NCBI GenBank assembly: GCA_018665385.1
Contig: JABJDN010000144.1
Span: 1 to 27,480, forward strand
Direction of reading: 5' to 3'
Source: Phycisphaerae bacterium
GTDB taxonomy: Bacteria > Planctomycetota > Phycisphaerae > Phycisphaerales > SM1A02
DNA length: 27,480 bases
Shown here: positions 6,898-14,376 of the stretch, one piece after another
How positions within the stretch are numbered: position 1 is the stretch's first letter
Layout of the letters: every line of letters starts with the position of its first letter
The notes under the pieces: model-generated
What the model was told of the DNA's origin: nothing
The model's input: only the letters and a program-made list of their open reading frames with translations
Databases searched by the model: none
Program-made: the position numbers and the translations under genes

Positions 6898-7533
6898 ATG
6901 GCAAGACGCATTCTTATCGTCACGGCAGTACAAGCAGAAGCGGATGCTATAGGTAAGCCAAAGGGAACGCTTGTTATTGCAGGGGGAATTGGTAGAACCA
7001 ACGCTGCGGCTGCTACAACCGCTGCAATACTTTCAGACGGACCGTTCACTTGGGTCATAAGCGCTGGTATTGCTGGTGCATTGCCTAATAGTGGGCTTTC
7101 CTTAGGCAGTACAGTTGTTGCCTCTGCTTGCGTATACGCAGAAGAAGGCTTGGTTACACCAGACGGTTTTCAAGACATGAAACAAATGGGGTTTTCACTA
7201 GGCAACTTTGAAGGGAACAATGTCCCAGTCGACCCATGGATGCTTGAACGGTGCAATACGCTTGGCATAGTTGGCCCAATCGCTACTGTTGCGACATGCA
7301 GTGGCACAGATGAGCAAGCGGATACAGTGAAGGAAAGAACTGGCTGTATATGCGAAGCGATGGAAGGTGCAGCGGTAGTGCACGCTGCCATGAGGGTTGG
7401 AGCGCCGGCTATTGAATTGCGGACTATTTCAAATACAACGGGCAATCGAGAGCAACAAGAGTGGAACATTTCACTTGCACTCGAAAACCTAGGTGCAACA
7501 GTTCGTAATGCAATTCCTTCTCTATGCGGCTAA
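6898..7533 (+). CDS. mqnB: Futalosine hydrolase (menaquinone biosynthesis)
   Basis: A 211-residue nucleoside phosphorylase-fold protein. MqnB removes hypoxanthine from futalosine in the alternative (futalosine) menaquinone pathway in the cytoplasm. The family pattern is clear: an N-terminal LIVTAVQAEADAI strand, IAGGIGRTNAAAAT, WVISAGIAGALPNSGLSLGSTVVAS, YAEEGLVTPDGF, ATCSGTDEQ, the purine-site CEAMEGAAVVHAA (Met-Glu of the nucleosidase family), and the terminal RTISNTTGNREQQEW, which is typical of MqnB rather than of MTA/SAH nucleosidase. Its ATG immediately follows the hisS stop (TAAATG), so translation is probably coupled. It implies that the organism makes menaquinone by the futalosine route. 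Confidence 0.88.
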   Translation: MARRILIVTAVQAEADAIGKPKGTLVIAGGIGRTNAAAATTAAILSDGPFTWVISAGIAGALPNSGLSLGSTVVASACVYAEEGLVTPDGFQDMKQMGFSLGNFEGNNVPVDPWMLERCNTLGIVGPIATVATCSGTDEQADTVKERTGCICEAMEGAAVVHAAMRVGAPAIELRTISNTTGNREQQEWNISLALENLGATVRNAIPSLCG

Positions 7534-7579
7534 ACAGAAGTAGTAACATCCAACTCAAGGAAACCCCAATAAGAAAGTG

Positions 7580-7588
7580 AAGGAAATT
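7580..7588 (+). promoter_or_regulatory. Ribosome binding site of the DUF456 gene
   Basis: AAGGAA directly precedes the ATG at 7589 at short but usable spacing. It supports this start over an in-frame GTG at 7577, which has no such site. Confidence 0.5.
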
Positions 7589-8125
7589 ATGGACTGGATT
7601 TCAATTATCATACTAGTGCTTTTTGTGTTGTACGCTTCTATTTGCGTGCTCATTACACTTGTTGGATTGCCGGGCACTTGGCTCATGGTTGGCGGCGCAA
7701 TTGTCGTTACAGCATGCAACCCACTTTGGAATGAAACATCAATTTGGGGCTGGGTTACAATCGGTATTGTCCTAGGTCTTGCTGTGTGTGGAGAAATATT
7801 TGAAACTGCAGCAGCTGGGCTGGGCTCCAAAGCTGGAGGTGGCACAAAACGAGGAATGGTAGGCGCTATTGTAGGCAGTATGATTGGCGCGCTCGCCCTC
7901 ACGTTCTTTATACCAATACCATTAGTTGGGACGCTCATAGGTGCAATTGCTGGGGCGTTCGCTGGAGCATTGCTCGGCGAACTTTCGCATACAGAAATTG
8001 CAACAAAAAGTGAACTTGCAAAATCAGCAACAGGCGCAGCGGTTGGCAGAGTACTCGGTATTCTTGGCAAAACCGGCGTCGCTGCTGTTTGCTGGTGCGT
8101 GCTTTTTATAACACCATTTGTGTAA
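7589..8125 (+). CDS. DUF456 family membrane protein
   Basis: A 178-residue integral membrane protein of the DUF456 family, whose function is unknown. The family's N-terminal pattern is present: a first helix (ISIIILVLFVLYASICVLI) followed by LVGLPGTWLMVGGA. Two further hydrophobic stretches follow, of which the region around residues 85-135 is a glycine zipper (GAIVGSMIGALALTF, then GTLIGAIAGAFAGALLGE). The C-terminus is another helix ending CVLFITPFV. The Gly/Ala-rich zipper accounts for a long antisense open frame, which is an artefact. It is 55 nt from mqnB and may be in the same operon. It converges on the pilB/gspE gene, with repeat copy A between them. Confidence 0.85.
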   Translation: MDWISIIILVLFVLYASICVLITLVGLPGTWLMVGGAIVVTACNPLWNETSIWGWVTIGIVLGLAVCGEIFETAAAGLGSKAGGGTKRGMVGAIVGSMIGALALTFFIPIPLVGTLIGAIAGAFAGALLGELSHTEIATKSELAKSATGAAVGRVLGILGKTGVAAVCWCVLFITPFV

Positions 8126-8133
8126 GCAGCGGG

Positions 8134-8211
8134 CCTGATTTCTGGTTTGGTCAACAAGAACCGAGCTAACAGTGTTTCAACCTGATGATTCCTGATTCGA
8201 TGTAACGAATC
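8134..8211. repeat. Dispersed intergenic repeat, copy A
   Basis: This interval matches copy B at 21313-21391. The shared core is 8142-8206 (65 nt) against 21326-21391 (66 nt), with one single-base gap and roughly ten substitutions. The longest identical blocks are GGTCAACAAGAACC and AACCTGATGATTCCTG, and both copies also share an upstream CCTGAT and an end CGATGTAAC. Within copy A, CCTGAT occurs three times (8134, 8181, 8191). A 6-bp hairpin GATTCG/CGAATC (8194-8211) and a longer-range pairing GGTCAACAAG (8149-8158) with CTTGTGGACC (8241-8250) are possible. It fills the convergent gap between the DUF456 gene and pilB. No coding potential is apparent. Confidence 0.8.
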
Positions 8212-8257
8212 AAAAAGACATAAGACTCTTGAACTGCCCACTTGTGGACCAGAACCC

Positions 8258-9970
8258 TTAAGCAGTTAAACGAAGAATTTCGTTCACAGTGGTTAGTCCA
8301 TTTGCTACTTTAGAAAATCCATCGTGACGTAAATTTTTCATGCCGCGCTCATAGGCTAAATTCCGAAACGAAGTAATTGTTGGGTTTGCTGCAATCGCGT
8401 CCCGCAATTCATCATCCATGATGAGGAGTTCGTAGACGCCAAGCCGGCCTGAGTAACCACTTCCTCTACAAGAAGCACAACCAACAGCTGAGGGTATTTT
8501 ATCGCATGCAAACGTACCTAAAAGAGCAAGTTCTTTTTCAGTAGGTTCCTGAAACTCAACACACTTCGTGCAAACACGACGTGCAAGGCGTTGCGCAAGA
8601 ACTCCATTTACAGCAGAAGCCACAAGGAATGGTTCAATGCCAATATTTATAAGGCGCGTCAACGAGCTTGGAGCATCATTCGTGTGCAGTGTCGACAAGA
8701 CCAAGTGACCAGTCATCGCTGCTTGAATCGCAACGTTTGCAGTTTCCATATCGCGGATTTCACCAAGCAATACAACATCTGGGTCTTGCCGTAACAATGC
8801 GCGTAACGCACGAGAAAACGTCATGTCAATTTTGTCATGCACTTGAATTTGTGTAACGCCTGACAACTCATACTCCACTGGATCTTCTACAGTAGAAATA
8901 TTTAGTCGTTTTCTATCCATCTCTTGCAAGGACGAATACAACGTTGTGGTTTTACCGCAACCGGTAGGTCCAGTGACCAAAATAATTCCGTGAGGAGAGT
9001 CTATCTCTTCTTTCCATGCTTTCAATGCTTCATCTTGAAAACCAAGCTCATTCAAACCAATTCGAATATTGCGGTCATCAAGTAAACGAAGTACTACTTT
9101 TTCGCCTTTTGGCGTCGGTACAGTCGACAAACGTAAATCAAGTTGCCTTCCCATCACAGTTGCACGAATGCGGCCATCTTGAGGGATACGGCGCTCAGCA
9201 ATATCAAGGTTTGCAAGAATTTTTAAGCGGCTTACAATTGCACTGTGCATAGATTTTGGCGACTCCATCAAACTATGGAGTACGCCATCAATTCTGAATC
9301 GAATGTGCGAACAGTCATCTCCTGCTTCAAAATGGATGTCAGATGCATCCTCACGAGCTGCTTTGGTAATCATTTCTCCAACAATGCGAACAACTGGTGA
9401 CGAGTCTGCATCGGTTGCTTCTTCCTGCATATCGCTCGATACCTGGTCTTCGCATACACCGAATTCAGCTTCGTCAAGAAGGTCCGCCATTGGAGCAGAT
9501 TTGGGTTCCTCAGATTGCAGTTGTTCCAATAGGCTTTGTAAATCTCTACTAGTGGTTAGAAGTTGACCTAATGGTTCAGACACTTCCCTTCGCACATCAT
9601 CTGTCAAAAATAACTCGTCGACTGTTGACGAAGTAATATACGCCTTCTCATCAATTCGAACGGGCAATACACCGTGTTCAGTACACCAGCCTAGACCAAG
9701 TTTTTCGACAAGGTCATGTGCAATGTGCTCGACAGTTAGCTTGGCAAACAACAAACCAGATACATTCGCAATAGCTTTTTGTACAGCCTCTTCTTCTACG
9801 CCAGCATCAACCAAGACAGAGGCAAGCGAACGGCCCCTCGATTGTTTTTGCAATCTAGTAACTAATTGCAATTTTTCTTCACCAAGTTGATTTTGTTCTT
9901 GCAACAAATCAAGTAGTTTTTCAGAGTACGTTTTACTCTTTATAGTTTTAGTTGTACTTAGATGTTTCAT
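8258..9970 (-). CDS. Type IV pilus / type II secretion assembly ATPase (PilB/GspE family)
   Basis: A 570-residue hexameric AAA-type traffic ATPase that powers pilin or pseudopilin polymerisation at the inner membrane. Residues about 15-150 form an MshEN/T2SSE_N domain, and 190-300 the second N-terminal domain (KAAREDASDIHFEA). The catalytic core has Walker A GPTGCGKT (334-341), the Asp box STVEDPVEYE (359-368), Walker B LLGEIRD (401-407) and the His box STLHTND. The zinc tetracysteine is C467, C470, C498 and C501. Length and architecture fit PilB/GspE rather than the retraction ATPase PilT. Its ATG overlaps the pilP-like stop by 4 nt and it is the last gene of the pil cluster. Pilus and secretion roles cannot be separated on sequence alone. 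Confidence 0.95.
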   Translation of the reverse strand: MKHLSTTKTIKSKTYSEKLLDLLQEQNQLGEEKLQLVTRLQKQSRGRSLASVLVDAGVEEEAVQKAIANVSGLLFAKLTVEHIAHDLVEKLGLGWCTEHGVLPVRIDEKAYITSSTVDELFLTDDVRREVSEPLGQLLTTSRDLQSLLEQLQSEEPKSAPMADLLDEAEFGVCEDQVSSDMQEEATDADSSPVVRIVGEMITKAAREDASDIHFEAGDDCSHIRFRIDGVLHSLMESPKSMHSAIVSRLKILANLDIAERRIPQDGRIRATVMGRQLDLRLSTVPTPKGEKVVLRLLDDRNIRIGLNELGFQDEALKAWKEEIDSPHGIILVTGPTGCGKTTTLYSSLQEMDRKRLNISTVEDPVEYELSGVTQIQVHDKIDMTFSRALRALLRQDPDVVLLGEIRDMETANVAIQAAMTGHLVLSTLHTNDAPSSLTRLINIGIEPFLVASAVNGVLAQRLARRVCTKCVEFQEPTEKELALLGTFACDKIPSAVGCASCRGSGYSGRLGVYELLIMDDELRDAIAANPTITSFRNLAYERGMKNLRHDGFSKVANGLTTVNEILRLTA

Positions 9971-10584
9971 GGAGTACGGTTTCCGTGCGCTAAAGTTGTC
10001 TCGCTTGCAAGATAAATTGTGCGAGTGGTGTCGCCGTTTTCGTCGCCTTCGGCGAGTTGAAATACAGCAAAGGTAGTGCCGAGTTCAATGAGATCAAGTA
10101 ATATTTCACCACCACGCATGGCTATAGTGTCGCCTTCTCTATAGATATTCCCATTTATGTTCGCCAACGTTATTCGCCCTGTCATTACAGATTGCAAAGA
10201 TAAGTTGTCGGCTGCATAGTTTGCAGCAGCAATAAACTGTGCCCTGCTGGCATCTTGGGCAATGAGTTCATGTTCAACAATTACAGGCGCACTGCCAAAC
10301 GCGTGCATTTCGACTAGTTCTTCTTGCCACCCTGCAGGGTCTTGTAAGAATTTTTTGGTTGCACTATTTGCAGATACTGACCAGTCTTGCACATCTTGTG
10401 CAGATTGTTCAATGTTTTCAGTTGTGCAGATTTGTGCCACGAGTGATGCCTCGCTCATCGCACTCGCTGATGCAGGAACAAATACTCGCATCACTGCGAG
10501 TTCGACGCAGACTACAACTGTTGCTGCTGAAACAAATACGGTTGCGGGATCATATTTTTGTATAAGTTGTTGAACGAATTGCAT
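9967..10584 (-). CDS. PilP/GspC-like inner-membrane assembly protein (putative)
   Basis: A 205-residue bitopic protein with a membrane helix at about residues 16-38 (VFVSAATVVVCVELAVMRVF) and a periplasmic remainder. The C-terminal segment LANINGNIYREGDTI followed by ILLDLIELGTTFAVFQL resembles the small beta-domain of PilP and GspC (the homology region that contacts the secretin). Together with its position after pilM-N-O this is the basis of the call; overall similarity to characterised PilP is weak to the eye. A strong GGAGGAGG ribosome site (10591-10598) lies 6 nt before its ATG, and its start overlaps the pilO stop by one base (TAATG). The stop overlaps the pilB start by 4 nt. Confidence 0.6.
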   Translation of the reverse strand: MQFVQQLIQKYDPATVFVSAATVVVCVELAVMRVFVPASASAMSEASLVAQICTTENIEQSAQDVQDWSVSANSATKKFLQDPAGWQEELVEMHAFGSAPVIVEHELIAQDASRAQFIAAANYAADNLSLQSVMTGRITLANINGNIYREGDTIAMRGGEILLDLIELGTTFAVFQLAEGDENGDTTRTIYLASETTLAHGNRTP

Positions 10585-11117
10585 TATGAGCCTCCTCCAT
10601 TTGCGAACAACAGGTGCACAATGAACCGCGCTTCGACTAAATCATCTTTTACTTTATGAATATTCATTCTATCCACGCGAGTAATTCGATCCATTTGCTC
10701 AAGGTGTTGCAATAGTATGTATACGCTTTCGAAGGTACCACTTACGTTGACATCAACAGGTAAAATTCCAAACTCGCCTTCTATGCGTTGGCCAGAAGTA
10801 GTTACCGATCGAACAAGCAAACCAGCATCTCGCGCAGCAACTGAAGTTGATTCTAGCCACTGCTCTGCATCTGGCTGGGAAGGAATTCGCGTACGCGCTT
10901 CGGCAGTAGCACTCTCTAACATTTTTGTAAGAGCTCGTAGTTCGCGATATTGTGCGTTGACTTCTTTGTAATGTTCAAGGAGCGTCGTTCTATTTCGTAT
11001 TTCGTCAGCAACTCCATGAATTGCATTGTTCATCGGGTTGTACGCAACAGCCCATGCTGACATTGGGACTGCAATGAGCAGCCCAACAAGTGCAAGATAT
11101 TTGCTTGGTATATTCAA
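10584..11117 (-). CDS. PilO/GspM-like assembly protein
   Basis: A 177-residue bitopic protein. The membrane helix is at about 7-27 (YLALVGLLIAVPMSAWAVAY), followed by a coiled coil (about 30-75, rich in Glu/Arg/Leu) and a ferredoxin-like beta domain with the PilO-type strand pair PVDVNVSGTFESVYILLQHLEQMDRI and RFIVHLLFA. By family knowledge it pairs with PilN in the inner-membrane alignment complex. The start codon is TTG at 11117, overlapping the pilN stop (TTGA). It is supported by a GGAGG site (11125-11129) 7 nt upstream and by the absence of a better ATG. Confidence 0.78.
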   Translation of the reverse strand: MNIPSKYLALVGLLIAVPMSAWAVAYNPMNNAIHGVADEIRNRTTLLEHYKEVNAQYRELRALTKMLESATAEARTRIPSQPDAEQWLESTSVAARDAGLLVRSVTTSGQRIEGEFGILPVDVNVSGTFESVYILLQHLEQMDRITRVDRMNIHKVKDDLVEARFIVHLLFANGGGS

Positions 11118-11716
11118 TGGGTTTCCTCCATTGCAAGTGTAATTTCTTGACGAACTTCAAGTTGTATAGAGAAGTTACGCTTCGAGGTATCCCGCTCTTG
11201 TTGCGAGTACATCAACGCAATATTGTCAAATCTACCTGAAGCAGATAATGAATCGATGTAGGCTGAAACACTCGCGTCACTAGAAGCCATGCCAAGAAGA
11301 GTGAGCAGTTCGGTTATCACTTTTTGGTCTTCGTTTTCTACACGCATCCTGGTTTCAAGCCGAATATCGTGTAGCACTGAATCAGATGGTAACGACTGGG
11401 TCACTTCCCACAAAATGAGCGATCGAGGTGTATTCGCAATGTATTGTTCAATTACTGCCGATTCTTCGACAGAGTCTTTCATCTCTTTCTGCGCGCGAAC
11501 AAATGCAATGACCCGCGTTTCTGCGTCTTCCCATCGAGTTGACACGCTTTCTCTGTTTTGAAGAAGGCCACGCCAGCCGTTCAATGAACTTGCAAAGGCG
11601 GCGGCTGTTGCGATAGAGACTATCGCAACTAATACGAACCCCATCTTCATGACGCGTTGGTCTTCGTGCTTAGTGTGGTAGGACGGTGGTAAAAAATCAT
11701 CAAATGGATGCTTCAT
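11114..11716 (-). CDS. PilN-like assembly protein
   Basis: A 200-residue bitopic protein. Residues 1-14 are MKHPFDDFLPPSYH, an N-terminal cytoplasmic peptide of the type (PFN-like) that in PilN docks into the PilM cleft. A membrane helix at about 23-42 (MGFVLVAIVSIATAAAFASS), a coiled coil to about residue 95 and a PilN-type alpha/beta domain (LWEVTQSLPSDSVLHDIRLE) follow. The ATG at 11716 is chosen over an upstream in-frame start because AAAGGAGG (11721-11728) lies 4 nt before it and because the docking peptide begins here. It overlaps the pilM stop by 4 nt. Confidence 0.8.
   Translation of the reverse strand: MKHPFDDFLPPSYHTKHEDQRVMKMGFVLVAIVSIATAAAFASSLNGWRGLLQNRESVSTRWEDAETRVIAFVRAQKEMKDSVEESAVIEQYIANTPRSLILWEVTQSLPSDSVLHDIRLETRMRVENEDQKVITELLTLLGMASSDASVSAYIDSLSASGRFDNIALMYSQQERDTSKRNFSIQLEVRQEITLAMEETH
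11125..11129 (-). promoter_or_regulatory. Ribosome binding site deciding a TTG start for pilO
   Basis: GGAGG on the minus strand, 7 nt before TTG at 11117. It lies inside the last codons of pilN and indicates translational re-initiation. Confidence 0.7.
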
Positions 11717-12738
11717 GCTGCCTCCTTTGCATACCGCAAGCACATGCCCGCAGTTGTTGTCCACGCAGGACCGCCTGCAAGGTCAGAAGCGCCGGCAATC
11801 CACGCTGATGGGTCTGCGACGAATCCTTCTAAACCTAAAACCGTAGCAATTGCCGCGCAACGATCTGTATCGTTTGCCCCACGTCCTGTGAAGATTACGC
11901 GGTCAACTGCACGGTCTGGGAAAAGCGCATCGTGGTGCCGTAAGCACCGTTCCAACTCACCTAAAATGAGCGCCTCAACCCCTTGACTGTTGTTTGGTAT
12001 TTCATACAAACCACGTGGTTTTGAATCTTCCCGCCGCTCAAATTCACCACTGTTTGCAGAAGAAATAGGGAGTAACGCTGGCTCTTGTGCCACCTCTGGT
12101 TCCCAAACTTCGTTTACTTGGTCAGTGCATGATTCAATTCGATGTGCGAATACACAATTTGCGCCATGTGCGATCATAACAAGAGATGAACTTTCGTCCA
12201 TATCAATAAGCATGGAAGTAATTTTTTCGTCACCATCTCGGCGATACAATTTATCGAAAGCACGAATGGACGCATACAGTGGCACAGTAACTGCACGAAC
12301 TGTAGCACCTGCAGATTCTAAATTTTCAACAATGCGCTGCGACTCGATTCTATTCACACCGACGCAAAGCAACTCTTGCTTCGCAGTAGTATTTGTGCCC
12401 GTTGTTTTTACGCACACATTGCGTATTTCTGCATGTTGCCAGCGAGCGTCTATTTTCGTAAGTTCACTTTGAATAGCATCGTCGTCAGCGTCTATTGCAA
12501 CGCGAATATGTTGGATAAGTACATCTGTTGAAGGTAAGCAAACAACGCATTCTTTGCCTTTAAACGAAGCAAACGCTTCTGCAATTCCTGCATAGTCGCC
12601 AGCAGCAACCTCAACTGCGCTTTGAATATCTAACTCGCGTTTGCTCTTAAGTTGCATCAGCCGAATACCGTCACTGCCAAATTGCACTGCAATTGGTGGT
12701 GGCGAAAATGAACGCGTTAGCCATGTAGTAGTTCCCAT
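11713..12738 (-). CDS. PilM-like actin-fold assembly protein
   Basis: A 341-residue cytoplasmic protein with the FtsA/PilM actin-like layout: PIAVQFGSDGIRLMQL at the start (phosphate-1-like strand), a SHS2-like subdomain (ECVVCLPSTDVLIQHIRVA), LIDMDESSSLVMIAHG (phosphate-2 region, about residue 190) and VDRVIFTGRGANDTD (adenosine loop). By family knowledge it binds ATP and the N-terminal peptide of PilN, placing the inner-membrane ring. An upstream in-frame start would run far into lepB and is rejected. No good ribosome site precedes the ATG at 12738. A 100-nt gap separates it from lepB, the largest spacing in this operon. Confidence 0.82.
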   Translation of the reverse strand: MGTTTWLTRSFSPPPIAVQFGSDGIRLMQLKSKRELDIQSAVEVAAGDYAGIAEAFASFKGKECVVCLPSTDVLIQHIRVAIDADDDAIQSELTKIDARWQHAEIRNVCVKTTGTNTTAKQELLCVGVNRIESQRIVENLESAGATVRAVTVPLYASIRAFDKLYRRDGDEKITSMLIDMDESSSLVMIAHGANCVFAHRIESCTDQVNEVWEPEVAQEPALLPISSANSGEFERREDSKPRGLYEIPNNSQGVEALILGELERCLRHHDALFPDRAVDRVIFTGRGANDTDRCAAIATVLGLEGFVADPSAWIAGASDLAGGPAWTTTAGMCLRYAKEAA

Positions 12739-12810
12739 GGAACCCAACTTCGGCACTTCAAAGAGCACTCTCAAGGGTGTACAGGTCGTGAAGATTGGTG
12801 TGTGCGGTTT

Positions 12811-12826
12811 GGCATGAATACATGCC
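12811..12826 (-). other. Small hairpin in the lepB-pilM gap
   Basis: GGCATG and CATGCC form a perfect 6-bp stem with a 4-nt loop, 12 nt after the lepB stop. No T-run follows, so it is at most a processing or attenuation element. Confidence 0.3.
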
Positions 12827-12838
12827 TGCACAATGCGA

Positions 12839-14374
12839 CTACCTGATAAATTGGAACCGGTGAAACTCGGGTATAAGCGGCGGCGGTAACCAATACACGC
12901 CCCAGGCTTTTCCAATAAGAAGGTCTCGGTGAACCGTAAATGGCGAATCGTCAATTTGTGCCGCCACATACGCGTCAGGATTACCCCAAAGGCGACCATC
13001 GAGAGAATAGACGCTGTTATCGCCTGCCATGAGAAATTGGTCTTCACCAAGAACGGCTAGTTTATCTGGATGTGTGCCGTATGCAGGAGTGCCTGCACGC
13101 ACAAGATCTTCGTTCCCAACTTTTGTTGGGTTCTTTGTTGCACTGCTCCGCAACTTGTCGCTTCTATAATACAAGTCGTGATCAACCTGCAGTCGCGAAA
13201 GCACGAATGGTGAGCCATGGAAATGCCATTCTAAAGTAGCAGCACGACCACCTTGCCCTGCTAGGTCTTCAACAGGAATTGAGTCATCAGAATTCGTTGC
13301 TAATCGAAGCCGTTCTTCTGGAGTAAATGAATAGAGCAGTTCAGCCACTTTATCGCCTTGTACGTAGAGCCCCATTGCTTGGTCAGCATGCCAACACTCC
13401 AATCGAATTGGCTTGCCTGCATATATCTCATCTATAGCACCGTGAACTTCTTGCACAAGTTCTCCTCTGAGTGTTTTCATCGAAAGCGTTGCGGTACTCC
13501 CCTCGATGCTCCAAGTAAACCGATGCTGCAATGTGCCGAGCGTAAACCCTGCTGTAAGCGATGAGTCTTCTGGGGTAAGCGTTGCAGAAACGCGAATATC
13601 GGCCAATGGCTGACTTCGCATACTTGGCATCAACATATTGTATGGAAGCCAATCGTCAATCAATATCTTATTTTGGTCCCATGCTAGAACTGTAGGGTCT
13701 GCTGATGTGCAAAACCACGTTCTATCTTTCACTGCCCACTTTGCTGTTGGCTTCGCGATCCATGGCGAACCACGCCACGGCCTTGAAAGCGCTAACGTAT
13801 CAATTGGAATAGCATCGGTATCGGAAACAGGTCGCCAAAGCGAACGCTGGATGCTATCTGGCTTCCGTTGTATCTCGAACGTACTGCCATGCTTACTTGC
13901 AAAAATATCGCCATCAGCAATCCAAATTGTTTCACCAGGCAAACCTATCAAGCGTTTTATGTAATTCGCAGAAAGACCCTGCGTGTCAGTTGGGTTTTTA
14001 AACACAACGACGTCGTAGCGGTATGGGCCAAAAAATGGATAAAGGGTTTTTAACACTAACACGCGATCGCCAAGGCGTGATTGCGCGTTTTTGATACTAG
14101 CTAAAGAAAGCGGTACGTTTCTTCCAAGCATCGGGTCAGTAAATCTCAACTGGTCAATATTCATACGTGGGTCGTACCCGATTGCAAAATCTTGCCCTGT
14201 TTGATCACTGTGCAGCAACAAGTTTTGACCCATAAGCGTTGGCGCCATTGAGCCTGTTGGAATAACAAAGCCCTCAACCACAAAGCCGCGAAACACCATT
14301 GCGAAGACGAATGCAACAATGAGCGATTGCAACGTTTCAATAATATTCGTTTTCGCTTTCTCAGTCGAAGCCAT
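12839..14374 (-). CDS. lepB: Signal peptidase I with large inserted beta domain
   Basis: Type I leader peptidase of 511 residues, about twice the usual bacterial minimum. A membrane helix at about 13-32 precedes the catalytic VIPTGSMAPTL with Ser42. The general base is Lys140 in NYIKRLIGLPGE, and box E is GDNSVYSLDGRLWG (451-464). Between residues about 190 and 430 lies an insertion with Trp-rich segments and a strand pattern resembling a concanavalin/LamG-like sandwich (IRVSATLTPED, FTWSIEGSTATLSMK, IRLECWHADQAMGLYVQGDKV). Large insertions at this site are a planctomycete habit by general knowledge. It processes secreted pre-proteins at the periplasmic face. It starts 2 nt after the PSP1 gene, with an AAAGGG site just upstream, and is followed by pilM. 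Confidence 0.93.
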   Translation of the reverse strand: MASTEKAKTNIIETLQSLIVAFVFAMVFRGFVVEGFVIPTGSMAPTLMGQNLLLHSDQTGQDFAIGYDPRMNIDQLRFTDPMLGRNVPLSLASIKNAQSRLGDRVLVLKTLYPFFGPYRYDVVVFKNPTDTQGLSANYIKRLIGLPGETIWIADGDIFASKHGSTFEIQRKPDSIQRSLWRPVSDTDAIPIDTLALSRPWRGSPWIAKPTAKWAVKDRTWFCTSADPTVLAWDQNKILIDDWLPYNMLMPSMRSQPLADIRVSATLTPEDSSLTAGFTLGTLQHRFTWSIEGSTATLSMKTLRGELVQEVHGAIDEIYAGKPIRLECWHADQAMGLYVQGDKVAELLYSFTPEERLRLATNSDDSIPVEDLAGQGGRAATLEWHFHGSPFVLSRLQVDHDLYYRSDKLRSSATKNPTKVGNEDLVRAGTPAYGTHPDKLAVLGEDQFLMAGDNSVYSLDGRLWGNPDAYVAAQIDDSPFTVHRDLLIGKAWGVYWLPPPLIPEFHRFQFIR

Positions 14375-14376
14375 AG

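Noticed and set aside
8194..8211. Hairpin GATTCG/CGAATC in repeat copy A as an intrinsic terminator
   Set aside because: The stem is short and AT-rich, no U-tract follows on either strand in the right direction, and one arm is not conserved in copy B.
7555..8241. Long antisense open frame of 228 codons opposite the DUF456 gene
   Set aside because: It is Pro/Ala/Ser/Thr rich because it complements a Gly/Ala-rich membrane protein. It has no family motif and covers repeat copy A. The plus-strand gene shows clear DUF456 features.
12739..13050. N-terminal extension of PilM into lepB
   Set aside because: It would add 104 residues with no PilM similarity and overlap the conserved C-terminal region of LepB. 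PilM proteins begin near residue 105 of that reading.
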